Shown piece after piece: positions 1-12,200 of a DNA stretch of 64,000 bases. This DNA comes from Ustilaginoidea virens. Lineage: Eukaryota > Ascomycota > Sordariomycetes > Hypocreales > Clavicipitaceae. The translations under genes were made by a program, and so were the position numbers. How positions within the stretch are numbered: position 1 is the stretch's first letter; each line of letters opens with the position of its first letter. The notes below the pieces were generated by a model, which saw only the letters and a program-made list of their open reading frames with translations, did not search any database and was not told where the DNA came from. Location of the stretch: positions 5,890,001 through 5,954,000 of the forward strand of contig NC_057316.1 in assembly GCF_000687475.1 (NCBI RefSeq), written 5' to 3'.

Positions 1-795
1 CCAAGACAAGTACGCTGCTTCCTCCCCTTGTGTTGAGCACGGGGTCATTCCCCCTCGCTCAAGTCGCAACCCGCTGACGTCCGTGACCAGGGCGATTCTG
101 GACATGAAGAACCAGCGGGACAAGCTGCACCAGTACCAGCGGCGCATCACCGCCCTCACCGACAAGGAGACGCATGTGGCGAGGCAGATGCTCGCCACGG
201 GCGACAAGAAGGGAGCGCTCCTGGCCCTGCGGCGGAAAAAATACCAAGAGACGCTGCTGGCCAAGGCGGACGCGCAACTCGAGCAGTTGGAGAAGCTGAC
301 GTCCAACGTGGAATTCGCGCTGATACAAAAGGATGTCGTCTTTGGGCTGCAGCAGGGCACCAAGGTGCTCAAAGAGATACATGCTCAGATGGGAGGCTTG
401 GAGAATGTCGAGAAGCTCATGGGGGAGACGGCGGATGCGATTGCATATCAACAGGTAAGTTTCTGCAGCTGCTCCTCCGCACCCTCCGCCAGTCCCCAAG
501 CCCCCCCAGGCGTGTCCGTTTCCCGTCATTGCGTATACCCTACTTGCTTGCCGTCGAGAGCAGCGCTGACTGCCTTGGTTCGATGCAGGAAGTCAGTGAC
601 ATGTTGGGGGGACAAATGTCGAACCAGGACGAGGAGGAGGTGGAAGACGAGCTGGCTGCTCTGCAGGCAGAGATATCCGGGGAGAGACGGAGCCTGCCTT
701 CTGTTCCAAACGCGCAGCTACCTCCACCGCAAAGGATAGGGGAAGAGCCCGAGGGCCACGAGAGGTCAGAGCCGGAGCCAGTGTTGGCTGCCTAA
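1..795 (+). CDS. vps20: ESCRT-III subunit Vps20 (CHMP6), 5' end missing
   Basis: Vps20 nucleates Snf7 polymers in ESCRT-III on endosomes during multivesicular body formation. Exons seen: 1-9 (tail of an upstream exon), 91-454 and 589-795, with introns 10-90 and 455-588. Joining 1-9 to 91 restores the QDKAILDMKNQRDKLHQYQ stretch typical of Vps20, so the true start lies left of the window. The visible part is basic and helical at first, then turns acidic (NQDEEEVEDEL), as in the MIM-type C-terminal region of Snf7-family proteins. The stop is TAA at 793-795. The family assignment is strong. The missing first exon should carry the short N-terminus with the myristoylation glycine. Confidence 0.9.
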
Positions 796-1084
796 GTAGC
801 TCTACGAGGGTACGTTGTTATTGTTGGCTTTGCCAAGGACGGCTTTTTCTGTCTTGCGTGATGCTTTCCATAGACCCGGAGGGAGTTTTAGATTACAGCG
901 AGCACATATACGAGGGATTTGTTTTTTTTTTTTTGTATTTAGGTATTTGGTATTTTTGCACTTTTGCCTTCTTGTTTTATATGTGCCTTTTGCTTCCCCC
1001 TTTCTTTTCCCATCTTGTGGATGGATTTTGCCTTCCGATGCAAGCTACTCAAAGTCGCTTCCCCCCAACCATGTGACAATGCAA

Positions 1085-2263
1085 CTATGAAACGGCCTGC
1101 TGCGTGCCGTACTTCGCAATTAGCCTGGCCATGAGGGACATGGCCCACCCTCGATAGACCCCGCCAAACATGGCATAGTGATTGAGGTGGTGATATCTGC
1201 GAACCATTCAGCATCAAGCTGCCGTGAGTAGTGCCTTGGCTGCGCGACAAAGACTTGGGCCCAAGGATGCACGCCACTCACAGCTCGTAAAGGGAGACTC
1301 TGTCATCCCACTCTTCTCGCGGCTCAGCCTTGGGGACCCTTTCTTCATACTCTTCCCAAAATCTTGGCCCGAACCCTCCAAACATTCTCATGATACCCAG
1401 CTCATACTCGGAATGCCCGTACACTGCTGACGGGTCATAAACAACCTCTTCGCTCCCGTGCTCCCCAGAAATCCGAGCTCTGGAATGATTCCCGCTCCAT
1501 AAATCGCCATGGACAACCACAGGCGTTATCCCTTTTACCGTGCCGTCACCTATCAAGCGGGGAACAACCCTACCTGCTGTCGCTTCGACGGACTCGGTGA
1601 GTTCGGCATCGTCACCTTTGTTTTTGATACACTCGTTGAGAATGGCTCTCAGACGGTAGTTGGCGTAGAAGTCTGCCCATGACAACGTCCACGAGTTGTC
1701 CTGGATGGTTCTGCCGCAGGCCGTAGAGACTGGGAATCCAAACATGGGCGTATCCCCATGCTTCGGAGGGGGGGCGGGCGTAGAGTGCAGCTTGGCGAGC
1801 TTGGCTGCTAGGGATAGCCCAGATCCTCCTGGGGCGGTTGAGTCCAAGTCCAAGAAATCGGTCATGAGAAAGTGTTTGTCTCCCGTAGACAAAGATCCAT
1901 GTGCGTGTGGTTTAGGGCAAAAGTTTGGAACCACGTCGTGAATCGCCTGCAAGGATGCATATTCTCCTAAGGATTTGCCACGTAAGACGGGGCGTCCAGC
2001 TTTGCTGGATAAGGTATGAGGTACAGTTTTTTCTTGCCCTTCCTCCCCGATCTGTGTTTATTTGGCTTCTCCGTACCTTTGAACATGACGGCAGCGTCTT
2101 TTCCGGTGCCGATTTTTACAAAGTAATTCCTGGGTTCGCCGTCCGTGGTGGTCGTGAGCTTAAAGGTGGAGGAGAATTGCGAACTCGCATGGGAACTGAT
2201 TCTGGCGTCTTGGTCTTGCAGCCCGAGGGCTTTGAGCATCTCGACGTCGATGGACGGAGACAT
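1085..2263 (-). CDS. Fructosamine/ketosamine-3-kinase family protein
   Basis: The protein is predicted to phosphorylate ketosamine (glycated lysine) adducts, a protein-deglycation step. Exons on the minus strand: 2077-2263, 1282-1966 and 1085-1196 (introns 110 and 85 bp); the phases close to give 327 residues. The first junction rebuilds the family motif FKGEYASLQAI. HGDLWSGN, the catalytic-loop motif of the aminoglycoside-kinase-like fold, lies in exon 2, followed by VYGHSEYELG. Exon 3 supplies the usual end, YHHLNHYAMFGG. I chose the ATG at 2263 because it begins a compact N-terminus (MSPSIDVEMLKALG); an in-frame ATG further upstream would add an unconserved tail. It is transcribed toward vps20. 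Confidence 0.87.
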
Positions 2264-3316
2264 GTCAGCGCCGGTGCAGACTGCGATGGGATATTGAATG
2301 ATGAGGGTGCTAGATGCCGGGAGGTTGGATAAGGTAGGCGGCAGAATGTGGTAGCTCCTGCCTGGGCCATGGCTTTCCGTCACGGACGGCGCAGTGACGT
2401 CAGAGGCACGGCCGTGAGGGAGAGAAAGACGTGCGGCGTAACGGAGTGCGGGGAGTTTGTACTTGGATGACCAGACCTCGTCCTCCACCAAGCAAACGAC
2501 AAAGACGTGTTTCTTCTCAGCACCTTGGTTACGAAAGGGTTGTTAGCCGGGGGGTGTGATTTTCCCTGGCCGGTTGTCGGTTGCTGGGGTTCCACCCGGA
2601 CGGGATCTGCAGTCGTCAGTCACATCTGCCCTATCACCCATGGCTCGACTCGGAAACGAAGCCGTCCGTGTCACGGCAATCACTGAGGACTTGTTTCTCT
2701 TCAGCAGCCCTATCTTCCCAGCCGACGCCAGTACTGGGAGAAACCCGGGAACAGGGGGCAATTGGCGGTGGGCAGTACCATTGAGTCTTGACCAACAAGC
2801 GTCAACTGGTGAGCATGGCTGCCTGGGCTGGTTTCCAATGTTGGGGGAAGGGGGAGGGGTTCACACCTAGACATTCTGCGCCATGTACGGATACGAAACG
2901 AATGCCGCATTCTCTTTCAAGTCCCGAGTCACCAACAGGCCAACAAACAAACCAGTCCGAGGCGGACATGCTGCGACAGGCCCGACTTGGCTGCATCCAA
3001 GTCACATCTCAGCACGGCTGTAGTGGCTTGCCTCCAGGAGTCTTTTTTTCGTTTGTTCATCCGCGATTCCTCGCCGAAACACGCCAGTTAGGTAATCACG
3101 ACGGGAAAAGGAAAAGGGGAAATGAAAATGCGAAACACCCGATTCGATTCTATCCGTTCACGAAACGCTGACTGCACAATACATCGACGATACACAATGC
3201 CGCCGTCCAAGGCAAGCTTGCTGCAACATCCCAACTTCTAGAATAGTACACGGCCTTCATCTGTTCCCAGTCCCCCCAATATGCACTCCCTAATATGCTT
3301 TGCTATGCCCCATTCC
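2264..3316. other. Intergenic region between ketosamine kinase start and lsc2 end
   Basis: About 1 kb with only short overlapping frames and no recognisable domain. It must hold the promoter of the ketosamine-3-kinase-like gene and the 3' end of the succinyl-CoA ligase gene. No RNA gene or mobile element was recognised. Confidence 0.5.
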
Positions 3317-3430
3317 TTAAATGCCCAGCGAAAACTCGACACCGACATCAATGTCGCGAGCTGCAAAGGAAAGCCCTCAACGTCAGCAATGCCACAGGCG
3401 TCTCCTCAACGTACGTCACTCGGGGAAAAA

Positions 3431-3477
<47 letters not shown>

Positions 3478-5019
3478 AAGACTTACCCATTTTGACAACC
3501 TTTGACAGTTGAACAGACTTCTCGGCAGCGGTCTGAAGGTCATCGATGGAGAAAATCTTCATGCCCGACTCATTGATCAACTTGTGGGCCTGCTCCACGT
3601 TGGTGCCTTGCAGACGAGCAATGATGGGAATCTTGAGGTTGAGGTTTTCCACCGTCTTGATCAGGCCGGTGGCAATGTGGTCGCAGCGCACAATTCCACC
3701 AAAAATGTTGACAAAGATGGCTGTGACCTTGGGATCGCTCGTGATCAGCTCAAAGGCCTCCTGGATAGCGGCCGGGGTGGCACCACCTCCGACGTCGAGG
3801 AAGTTGGCGGGTTGACCGCCATTCAACTTGATAATGTCCATGGTGGCCATGGCGAGGCCGGCACCGTTGACAAGGCAGCCAATATCACCGTCGAGCTTGA
3901 TGAAGTTGAGGCCGGACTGGGCAGCACGAACCTCGTCGGGATCTTCCTGCGTGGTGTCGCGCCACTCAAAGATTTCCTTTTGACGGAACTCGGCATTGTC
4001 GTCGAAGCCAAACTTGGCATCCATGCAAAGGACCTGGTGGTCATTGGTCTCGGAAAGCGGGTTGATCTCGATCTGGGTGGAGTCGCGTTCAATGAAGATC
4101 TTGTACAGCTTCTGGATGGTGTCCTTGGCATCCTCGACGCATTGCTCGCTGAAGCCCAGCTTGGTAGCAATGCCACGAGCAATCTGGTCAGTGACCCCGG
4201 TATTGATGTCGATGTACGTCGTGTTGATGGCGTCCGGGCTCTCCTTGGCAACCGTCTCGATGTCCATGCCGCCCTGGGAGGAAGACACGATGACGGGAGC
4301 TTGGGTGGCACGGTCCATCAGGATGGCCAGGTAGAACTCGCGACGAGCAAACTTGCGCTCGCAAATGTAGACGGCATTGCAGAGACGGCCGCCGGCGCCG
4401 GTCTGCTTGGTGACGAGCTTGTGTCCAATCATTTGCTGAGCAAACATCTCGGCCTCGTGAGGAGAGTAGATGACGCGAACGCCTCCCTTGAGACCGTTGT
4501 CGAACGTGCCCTTTCCACGCCCACCAGCCAGAACCTGAGCCTTGATGACCATGTCCTCGGTGCCAATCTCCTTGGCAACCGCCTTGGCCCCTTCGGCAGT
4601 TTTGGCAACGGCGCCTTTGGGAACGCCTACGCCATACTATGAGGGCACCACCCGGTCGTCAGTGAAGGAAGTAAAAAGGTGGGCAAGTGCAATGTCATTG
4701 GACAAGGATGCACTCGGTCGCGGTGGTGGTCAAGGTTTTCCCTTTACCTTTCGCAAGAGGTCGGCCGAAAGATATTCATGGATGCTCAGCGCCCTCTTCT
4801 GTTGAGCGAGGCCGGGGAGTCTGACGGAGGGATTGATCTGGAGCCCGTTGGGTCGACATCGCGACACACTGTGTTAGCAGATTTGATGAAGCCATGGAGG
4901 ACGGCCCGTATCGGGGAGGTGAAGGGAAGAAGACAGAATCGTCAGCTAATGCGAGATTGACGAACCTTGGAAGCGTTCAGGGCCGAAGCCAAGGCGCGGC
5001 TACGGCCGACGTTGAACAT
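3317..5019 (-). CDS. lsc2: Succinyl-CoA ligase beta subunit, mitochondrial
   Basis: TCA-cycle enzyme making succinate and ATP or GTP from succinyl-CoA together with the alpha subunit in the mitochondrial matrix. Exons on the minus strand: 4966-5019, 4748-4837, 3487-4636 and 3317-3360, giving 445 residues, the usual length. Exon 1 (MFNVGRSRALASALNASK) looks like a matrix-targeting sequence. Mature sequence begins near KRALSIHEYLSADLLRKYG. KAQVLAGGRGKG is the ATP-grasp nucleotide-binding region, and FLDVGGGA and FVNIFGGIVRCD belong to the C-terminal CoA-ligase domain. The tiny last exon encodes ARDIDVGVEFSLGI and is separated by an intron containing 33 consecutive A on the plus strand. Without that splice the frame would run into a meaningless poly-Phe tail. 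It is divergently arranged with the P450 gene. Confidence 0.95.
3361..3486 (-). repeat. Intron with a 33-bp homopolymer (poly-A on plus strand)
   Basis: The last intron of lsc2 (donor GTAAGT, acceptor TTTGCAG on the minus strand) contains A(33) at 3432-3464 plus purine-rich flanks. On the coding strand this is a long U tract just after the donor. The run length is likely variable and prone to sequencing error. Confidence 0.85.
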
Positions 5020-6084
5020 ATTTACAGGAAGATGGCGGCTTCCAGCTGGACCGGGACACACAAAAAAAAAAGGCAAAAGGAGTCGCAGCGAATGCGGAGG
5101 GAACAAGATGGGTAACGGGGTAGCGGCAGGTGGCTTTCCGACACCCCAAAAGCAGGCTCTCGGAGGTGAAAACCGGCGTTGCGATTCAGGGACCCGAGTT
5201 CCGCCGAGGAGAGGACGGAGAATAGTACTGCCGCCCCCGTCTCGTCGATAAGGAGTGGGACGTGCCTAGTGCCAGGTACCGGGTAGCACAGAGTTGCGCG
5301 GAGGTGACACTCCGTTCCGTCTGTCCTTTCTTTGCTCTTTTGCTTGCCCGCGTTGCTTCCATTCGCATGGCGCACTCTCGTTGCAAATTCCGTGCCGTTG
5401 CAATGGCTTCCCGGCTCCTGCGTCCGCTGATGCCCGAGCAACCGGGGGCACTTATGAAACCCCGAGATTGTCGTCGTCCAGGACTCAGGAAATCCACCCC
5501 CCCCCGTCCTCCCCCCCCCCCCCCCCAGCTTCGGGAACCCCCCGCATCCGACTTCGGAAAATGTCCAATCCAAAGGCGCCGTCACAAGAGTAGAAGCTCG
5601 TACATCAGCCAGTGACAGCCACTTTCAACCGCCAGAAATGAAAATGGCCTCCGCTGAGGTCTGAGACGTTTGGGCCAGCTCTGCATGCCAACGTTTTCCC
5701 CCGGTGTCTTACAGTCGACGCGAAGCGATGCCGCTTGAAGACGTGCCCGGAGGTCCGGGTGGTCTGTGGCTGATGATGCTTTGCAAGTAGGACCTCGTCT
5801 CCTGCTCAGGGTGCCGCAGACCCTTTATAGACACGAGAACAGCCCATTTTACCTGAGCTCTGGTGAGCTTTCATCATGCAGCTTGCGATCCACTTTGGCC
5901 TCCTCTGTCTCTCTCGAGTGAGAGGCCGAATCATCTCCTACATCCTACGTCCTTGGTTCAAGGCACAGTCCCGGCACGGTAACCGTCGTGGTCCGTTTTG
6001 GCGAAAAGACAAGACAGAAACCGAATGAAGCATATGCATTTCGACATTTCGTGTAGCATAGATACGCACGCCGTCTTCCAGATG
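5020..6084. other. Divergent promoter region lsc2 / P450 with poly-C tract
   Basis: About 1.07 kb between two divergent starts. It contains a C-rich tract near 5498-5526. Several frames of 100-190 codons overlap here but show no domain, splice logic or family resemblance. I see only regulatory space, including the lsc2 5' UTR. Confidence 0.55.
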
Positions 6085-8015
6085 ATGGCTCTTCCCATTC
6101 CCAATTGGTCGATATCTGCTGGCCTCGGAGCTCTCGGCGTCGTCGTTTCCATCTTTGCTCTCATATGGACAAGACATAGAGCGGTTGATGATCGAATCCG
6201 GCTTACCGGTGGTGCGCGGGCGCCGGTATTGGCTCGCAACTTGATTTCGGGTGAGCATTTGACAAACATACTCTTCCCCCCCCCTCCCCTTGGATCTCCT
6301 TTTCGGGGGCTGGTTGAAGGTAACCGTGGGCCTCGCAGCAACCAGACTGTACGTCGGCATTGCCAAGCATCAGTATAACAACCGCCTTGTCGACTGGTGC
6401 ATCGAAACGCTGGACCGGACAGGGCATCATTACGCCGAATTCAGCCTGACTGGCAGCAAGAGAGTCATCCTGACGAGAGAACCCGAGCAAATCAGAAGCA
6501 TCCTGGCCACAAACTTCAAGAACTTCGGCCACGGCCCCCAGTGGCATCGGCTGTGGCGCCCGTTTCTCGGCAACGGCATCTTTGCCACGGATGGCCAGCG
6601 GTGGCACCGGAGCCGAAGCATCATCAGACCCATGTTTGTCAAGGCCAGGTTGAGGAACATGGCCATTTTTGACAACTGCACCAACAAGCTGCTGTCGGTG
6701 TTGCCGCCTTCGGGAACCACCGTGAACATGAAGGATTATTTTTACAGATGGGCCTTGGACACCACGACCGAGTTTCTCCTGGGAGAAAACGTAAACAGTC
6801 TAAGCAGGTGCGTCTCTCTCGTCTCTCATTTCAAGCCCCTGTCTGAAACCCCAATGGGGTGAATGGGAGGGGAGGGGGGGGGGGGACGAATAATGCCTCG
6901 TGGAAATAAATCCAACAAGTTGCCGTTGTAGTCCAGATCACGAAGTTGCAGAGGCCATGGCAGTTGCCCAGAGGATCCAAATGTACATATTTGTTCTAAA
7001 GTATGTTGTTACTCCATCCCGGATCCGTGCTTCTCGTCATCACGATGGTTTTGCCAGAGGTTGGCCGTCCCGAAGGATTCTTCTGACGTCTTCAGCCCAG
7101 TTGCGCCGTTGATACCAAAGGGGGACTATTACCGCGCAATCAGACGGATTGAGGAATTCATCGAGCCGGTGATCCAGAGGACCATCGCATCGCCGCCGCC
7201 GCCGCCGCAGCAGCAAGTCAAAGAGTCTTCTTGTCAGGCTGGCGCGCAGTGCTCTCTGCTCCACAGCATCGCTCAAGTGTCGCGAGACCCAAAGGTCATC
7301 CGCGACGAGATCATGTCTGTTCTTCTCGCAGGGAGGGACACTACAGCGGCCACGCTGTCCTGGGCCATGTACGAACTGTCTCACGCACCGGGCCCCTGGG
7401 CACGACTGCGATCCGAGGTTCTGCGCGAGCTGGGGCCCCGAGGCATGCCCACATACGAGACGTTGAAAAACATGAAGCACGTCAAGAACATTCTCAACGA
7501 AACCCTGCGGCTCCACCCCGCGATCCCCATCAACATGCGTCAAGCGCTGGAAGACACCACCATCCCCGGAGCCCCGGGTCAGCCCGACGTCGTTCTTCTC
7601 AAGGGAGACACGGTGACCATCAACACCATGGGGATGCACGCCAGGAAGGACCTCTACCCCCAGGTGTCGCGGACCTTTGCCGATCCCGCCGTCTTCACTC
7701 CCGATCGCTGGGATCACTGGTCTCCAGCCCCGTGGACCTATCTACCCTTCCACGGGGGGCCCAGGACCTGCCTCGGCCAGAACTTTGCTCTCACCGAGAT
7801 GGCCTTCTGCTGTGCGTATTGCGACGTCCTTTGACACTTGACCCTCCCCGCTCGTTTCGGCTCTCCGTACTGACCCCAGAACCCGTGCAGTGGCTCGGCT
7901 TGCTCAGCGCTTCGAGAGGCTGGAGTACAGGGGGGACTGGCATGCCCAGACACTTCGGGCAGACATCATCGGGACCCCAGCGCTCGATGTTCCTATAGCC
8001 TTTTTTGAAGCTTAG
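6085..8015 (+). CDS. Cytochrome P450 monooxygenase, CYP52/CYP539-like
   Basis: ER-anchored haem-thiolate monooxygenase. Exons: 6085-6250, 6339-6807, 6932-7000, 7060-7811 and 7891-8015; all phases agree. The N-terminus (MALPIPNWSISAGLGALGVV) is a single membrane anchor. Motifs in order: I-helix AGRDTTAATLSW, K-helix ETLR, FTPDRW (PERF-like) and the haem-binding FHGGPRTCLGQ, whose Cys is the iron ligand. The C-terminus, QRFERLEYRGDW, is typical of the alkane/fatty-acid hydroxylase group, so omega-hydroxylation is plausible but inferred. A proline/glutamine stretch near the start of exon 4 is an unconserved loop. I took the second of two adjacent ATGs (6082, 6085). No biosynthetic neighbours are visible, suggesting a housekeeping or detoxifying role. 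Confidence 0.9.
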
Positions 8016-8319
8016 TGCTGACCAACTCGTACCGAATGCAGATCTCTTTAAAACGCCACAATGCTGGCTCAGTTTTGTCATGTTTGAAACAGCCATCCAT
8101 CCATCCATTCATCCATTCTTAGGCGCCCGACCGATTCCCAACTCGCCAACCCATCCCCTTCCCCCTTCTCTCCCGGTACGCCTCCCCACATGACAAGCCG
8201 GGAAGCCATCATCAAACATGCCCACCCAGCCGCAAAAAAAAAAAAGAAAATAAATAAATAAAAAAAGAAAATAAATAAATAAAAAAAGAAAAAGAAAAGA
8301 AAAGCCGACACCAGCACCC
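8016..8319. repeat. Short intergenic region with CATC and A-rich microsatellites
   Basis: About 300 bp between the convergent P450 and alkyltransferase genes. It contains (CATC)n-like sequence near 8094-8117 and an A-rich AAATAAATAAAT/AAAAAAAGAAAA block near 8234-8303. No gene was seen. Confidence 0.75.
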
Positions 8320-8730
8320 TCATGACCACCCGCTCCAGGGACAGCTCGCAACTCTCCCCCTGTCGTCAAACTGTATCCCCTCGCCCGCCAAGAGGCTCCT
8401 CTTCTCATCCAGCGTGATGCCCTCCCCCCCCCGCGGCCATTTCCCCTTGAACCCCCCCAGCGTCATGCCCGTCGCGACGACCCGATGGCACGGCACCTCG
8501 GGCGCGAACGGGTTCCGGCGCAGGGCGTTGCCCACCGCCCTGGGCGACGACCCCAAGTACCTGGCCAGCAGGCCGTACGTGGTCACCCGGCCGGCGGGGA
8601 TGCGGCACAGCGCCGCCCACACGCGCTTCTCAAAGTCGGTGCGGTTGGAGCGGGCGATGCGCTCCAGCTGGGCGCGCACGTCCGCGCTGGTGGGCTGCGG
8701 GGATCCTCGCCGTGCGGCAGGGACGGCCAT
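8320..8730 (-). CDS. O6-alkylguanine-DNA alkyltransferase (MGMT/Ogt type)
   Basis: A suicide DNA-repair protein that moves an alkyl group from O6-alkylguanine to its own cysteine. It is single-exon, 136 residues. The region FEKRVWAALCRIPAGRVTTYG followed by SSPRAVGNALRRNPFAPEVPCHRVV holds the recognition helix with its arginine finger and the PCHRV active site with the acceptor Cys. GGFKGKW follows. Length equals the compact catalytic domain; the longer N-terminal domain of mammalian MGMT is absent, as in many fungal relatives. I chose ATG 8730 (MAVPAARRG), since upstream in-frame sequence is low complexity. The active Cys in PCHRV separates it from alkyltransferase-like proteins that lack it. 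Confidence 0.9.
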   Translation of the reverse strand: MAVPAARRGSPQPTSADVRAQLERIARSNRTDFEKRVWAALCRIPAGRVTTYGLLARYLGSSPRAVGNALRRNPFAPEVPCHRVVATGMTLGGFKGKWPRGGEGITLDEKRSLLAGEGIQFDDRGRVASCPWSGWS

Positions 8731-9290
8731 TACGTTTTGTATGCGTTTCGTGCGCGTCTTGTTATTTTCGCGTTCGGGGCGGAAGAATTGGCAAGCAAGA
8801 TGAAGTTTGAGAGAGAGAGGGGAGGGTGGAGGCGGGGGAGCGGAAAGAGGCATTCGCTCAAAGGACGCGGATGACTCATGCATAGGCTCGTGGAGACGGG
8901 ACGCGAGGAAAACGCCAAGCCACGTGACCTGACGACGCTGCGGCTTGCTCACGATTCATGGTGGTGGTGGTGGTGAGCAGCGCCAACCCTCATCTCTGTG
9001 TCCATGTGAATCAATGGATATCCGATGCTGAAAGTAACCACCAAAAAAAAAGAGCCCCGCCCACCAAAACAACCCACCCGAGTTATGCCCCTCAGACGCC
9101 CGAAGAAGAAAGGGAAGAAACCGCTCCAATGTTCCGGATTAAACCCCAAGTGTCTTTCCGTGGTTCCAGCAAAAGAAAGACCCCCGCCGTCCATCATCAT
9201 CTGCTTTCGCCTCCTTGGCCTGGCAACCCCCGTCGTCTTGGACGAAACAAGTCATGCCAGCCTCCCGCTTGTCGGCCCCCTCCTGCGCCG
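8731..9290. other. Intergenic region, alkyltransferase start to IBTK-like stop
   Basis: About 560 bp containing the alkyltransferase promoter and the 3' end of the next minus-strand gene. It has a short GGT/CAC run near 8960-8975 and low-complexity purine stretches. No gene was recognised. Confidence 0.5.
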
Positions 9291-12200
9291 TCAACCGCTC
9301 CCAGAACGTGCCCTCGCCATCGGCCTTCTTCCTCTCCCTTTTCTTCCGCGTCGATTGGCAGCGGCTTGGTCCTTGTCCTTTGCTCGAGCCAGCCTTCCCG
9401 CCTCCTCCTCCTGTGTTCGGCGGCTCTCTTGGTCCCACCACTCCTGAAACGCCTGCTCTTCCTGGATCTCCTGCAGGGATCTCTTGGCCACGGCTTCCTT
9501 GACACGTAGCTGCTCCAGCTTCTGCTGCCCGATGATGTCGGCCATGCTGCTTCTTCCGAGGGCTGCTTCTTCAACCTTGGGCTCTGGTTTGATATACGAC
9601 CTTGAATGTGGTACCAGGGGCGGCCGTTTGCCCTTTGGCTGCGATGGCGATGGCGACGGCGATGACGACGGGCCGTTGGGCTCGACGGGCAAACTGTTCG
9701 CTCGCCCTTGGCCTGAGAAGCGCGTGTCTGGGGAGGCTGTTCTCCGTTTTGAAACCTGGGCATTGGCTTCCGCCGCAACGAGTGGTTTCGCAAAGAGTGC
9801 CGTCTCTCCGCGGCAAGGCTGGATCGCGCCCTTCAGGGACGCCTTTGCTGACGCGGCTGGGGCTGGGGCTGGGGCTGCGGTTGCGGCTCTCCAAGGCGCC
9901 GGCCGAGCAGCGGAATCGACCGTTTCCCACGGTGCCGCGGTCGCCTTTTCCTTCTCGGCAGCAGCCTGGGCTTCCGCCTGCAGCAGCATCTGCTGTCTTT
10001 TGCGTAGTTTCTGCGACATCTTTGCCTGCGGCCTGTTTGATGCGGCGAGCTTGTCGGCTTGGGATGCTAGGCCGGCAGTGAGAGCAGATGTCGAAGAGGA
10101 AGCCTCCTGCATGATATTCTTCAAGTCCAGCTTCAGGGGGGGCATTGCCGAGGACGCCCATGGACCGTTGCTGGCCCTTGCCGGCGGAGCGGTCGGCGAA
10201 GGCTGGCTGATGGCCTGGACACGCTGATCGCCACCCGGCCCTTGAAAGGGACGAGGCGAGTCTCGACCGCGGCTTGGCTGCCCCCCCGGCGTCATGTGCG
10301 AGCTTGACCCGACGGCGCGCAAACGTTCCGGCAATCGGGTGGGCATGCTGTCCAGGTTGCTTTCGTTGCCACCGCTTCCGGTAGCCAGTGTTTCCTGCGG
10401 GATCGAGGCAGCCGTCCTGGGACGTTCGTCGTCATCCATGTTGAATATCAGGTCGGGATGCGAGTCCCGGGGTCGTATGGTGGGGCTGAAGGGCTCGTTG
10501 CGGCTGGCTTTGGATTTGCGGCGATGCTTGTCCGGGGTGGATGCGGCGATCTCATCCAGACTCCCAAACCGGGTCTTGTACGAACCAGCCGTCTTCTTGT
10601 CCTCTTCCCTTTGAGAGTGCCTGAAAGCCATCTCCCTGGCTCTGCGTCGACGCTCCTCCTCGACGTCGAGAGCCAGGTCTGGATACCGCTCGTGGAGAAG
10701 CAGCTCGGCACGCCCGCTGCGGACAATCGGGAAACGGGCAAGCTGGTTGTTCCGCACGACTTGATCGAGCTCCTCCAAAAGATCATCCTCCAAGCCGTCC
10801 AGATGGCTGTTTTCAAGCATCGTCTCCAGCTGTAGGCAGACGTACTCCAGTCCCACATCCCTGAACTTGGTCACTGAGCAAGGGCTGATTTCGTTCAAGA
10901 GGTTGGCGACATTCCTCGTTGTGACAAACTTGCCCACAAGGCACTGGCAAATCTCGGACAGCCGATCCAACATGAGCTCGTTCGCCACACCCATCACATC
11001 GAGAACAAGCTCCGAGAACTCGTCCAGACTGCCCGTGCAGACATCATCGAATATCCCCACCCCCGCGTCTGTGTACAAGTACTCCATGACGTAATGGAAT
11101 GTCTCGGGGGCGATGTGCTCGAGATGGGCTCGCACCAGCTCTGGCTCCGGTTGAAGCGACGGGTCGCGGCGGCATGCCAGCCACTGCCCCTGGGATCGTC
11201 CGCGAAACATGCCCTCAAAGAAAGGGCAACGCTGGCAAATCAGTTGACTGTGAGCTAGAATGCAATCTCCATCCAGCTCAATGACCACGTCGGCATCGTC
11301 AAAGAACGCTGGGTCTGCGACGGCGTCCCGCAAGTTGACGTCCAATGACGGCTCTACGCCGGCTTGCAACCGAGCTGCTGCTTCGAGTTTCGGCATCTCT
11401 AACCTCGTTCCAAGCTTCATCAACTCCAATCTGACTTGGCGGAATCGATGTGCGAGCGACGGCGCTTCCCGCATGTATCGCCAAACGGGAACTATGGCGT
11501 CCGTGTACGTATACACAATGATGTTTAGCAAGGTGTAGATGTCAATGCCGACAAATGTGACAAGAGCCCTGTTTCCGGCTCGCTCGATTGAGATGGCGTC
11601 TGGATGAGCATCGGTGCATCCCTTGATTCTGTATTCCGCAAGTGCCTCGCGAAGGACGCGGCTCCGGCCTGCCAACAGCCAGCCGTGAACTGGAAGTTTG
11701 AGATCTGGATTCAACGATGTTCTGACCTCCATGTTGAGTTCGTGAAACCGCGGAGAGTTTTCTGATATCCATTGCAGAAGGTCTTGTTCGACGTCGAATG
11801 ACCTCAAGATTTCATGTGGAACTGAACCGGGTTGTTCTCGTGCGATGGCGGCATTCCAGCCGCTCCCCAAAGCACCGTCCGGGGCGAGGGTGGACGCTTC
11901 AAAGTCGTTCAAGCACAGCAGAGAGCCGATGTCGTCCCAGAGAGACGGAGCCGTTATACCGATATCAGTGGACATGACTCTACTATCCTTGCGAATAGCG
12001 CCGAACGCGCCAAACGTTGAGCTGCGGACTGCAACGCAATCCGTTATGTACGGAACACGTTCAAACTTGAAGTCCTTCTTTTTGCTGTCGGCAGGATTCG
12101 ACGACGACGCAATCTTGCCTTTGGCGCGCTTCACTCGCTTCCAAACGGCTCCTGTCTGAGTACATATGATGACGGAGCCGCATTCGCCCACACTCACGCA

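Noticed and set aside
3281..3512. Plus-strand frames with long poly-lysine
   Set aside because: Produced by the 33-bp A tract within the lsc2 intron on the opposite strand.
3509..4642. 377-codon plus-strand frame opposite lsc2
   Set aside because: Antisense shadow of the conserved ligase exon; Leu/Gly/Val/Asp-rich and without family resemblance.
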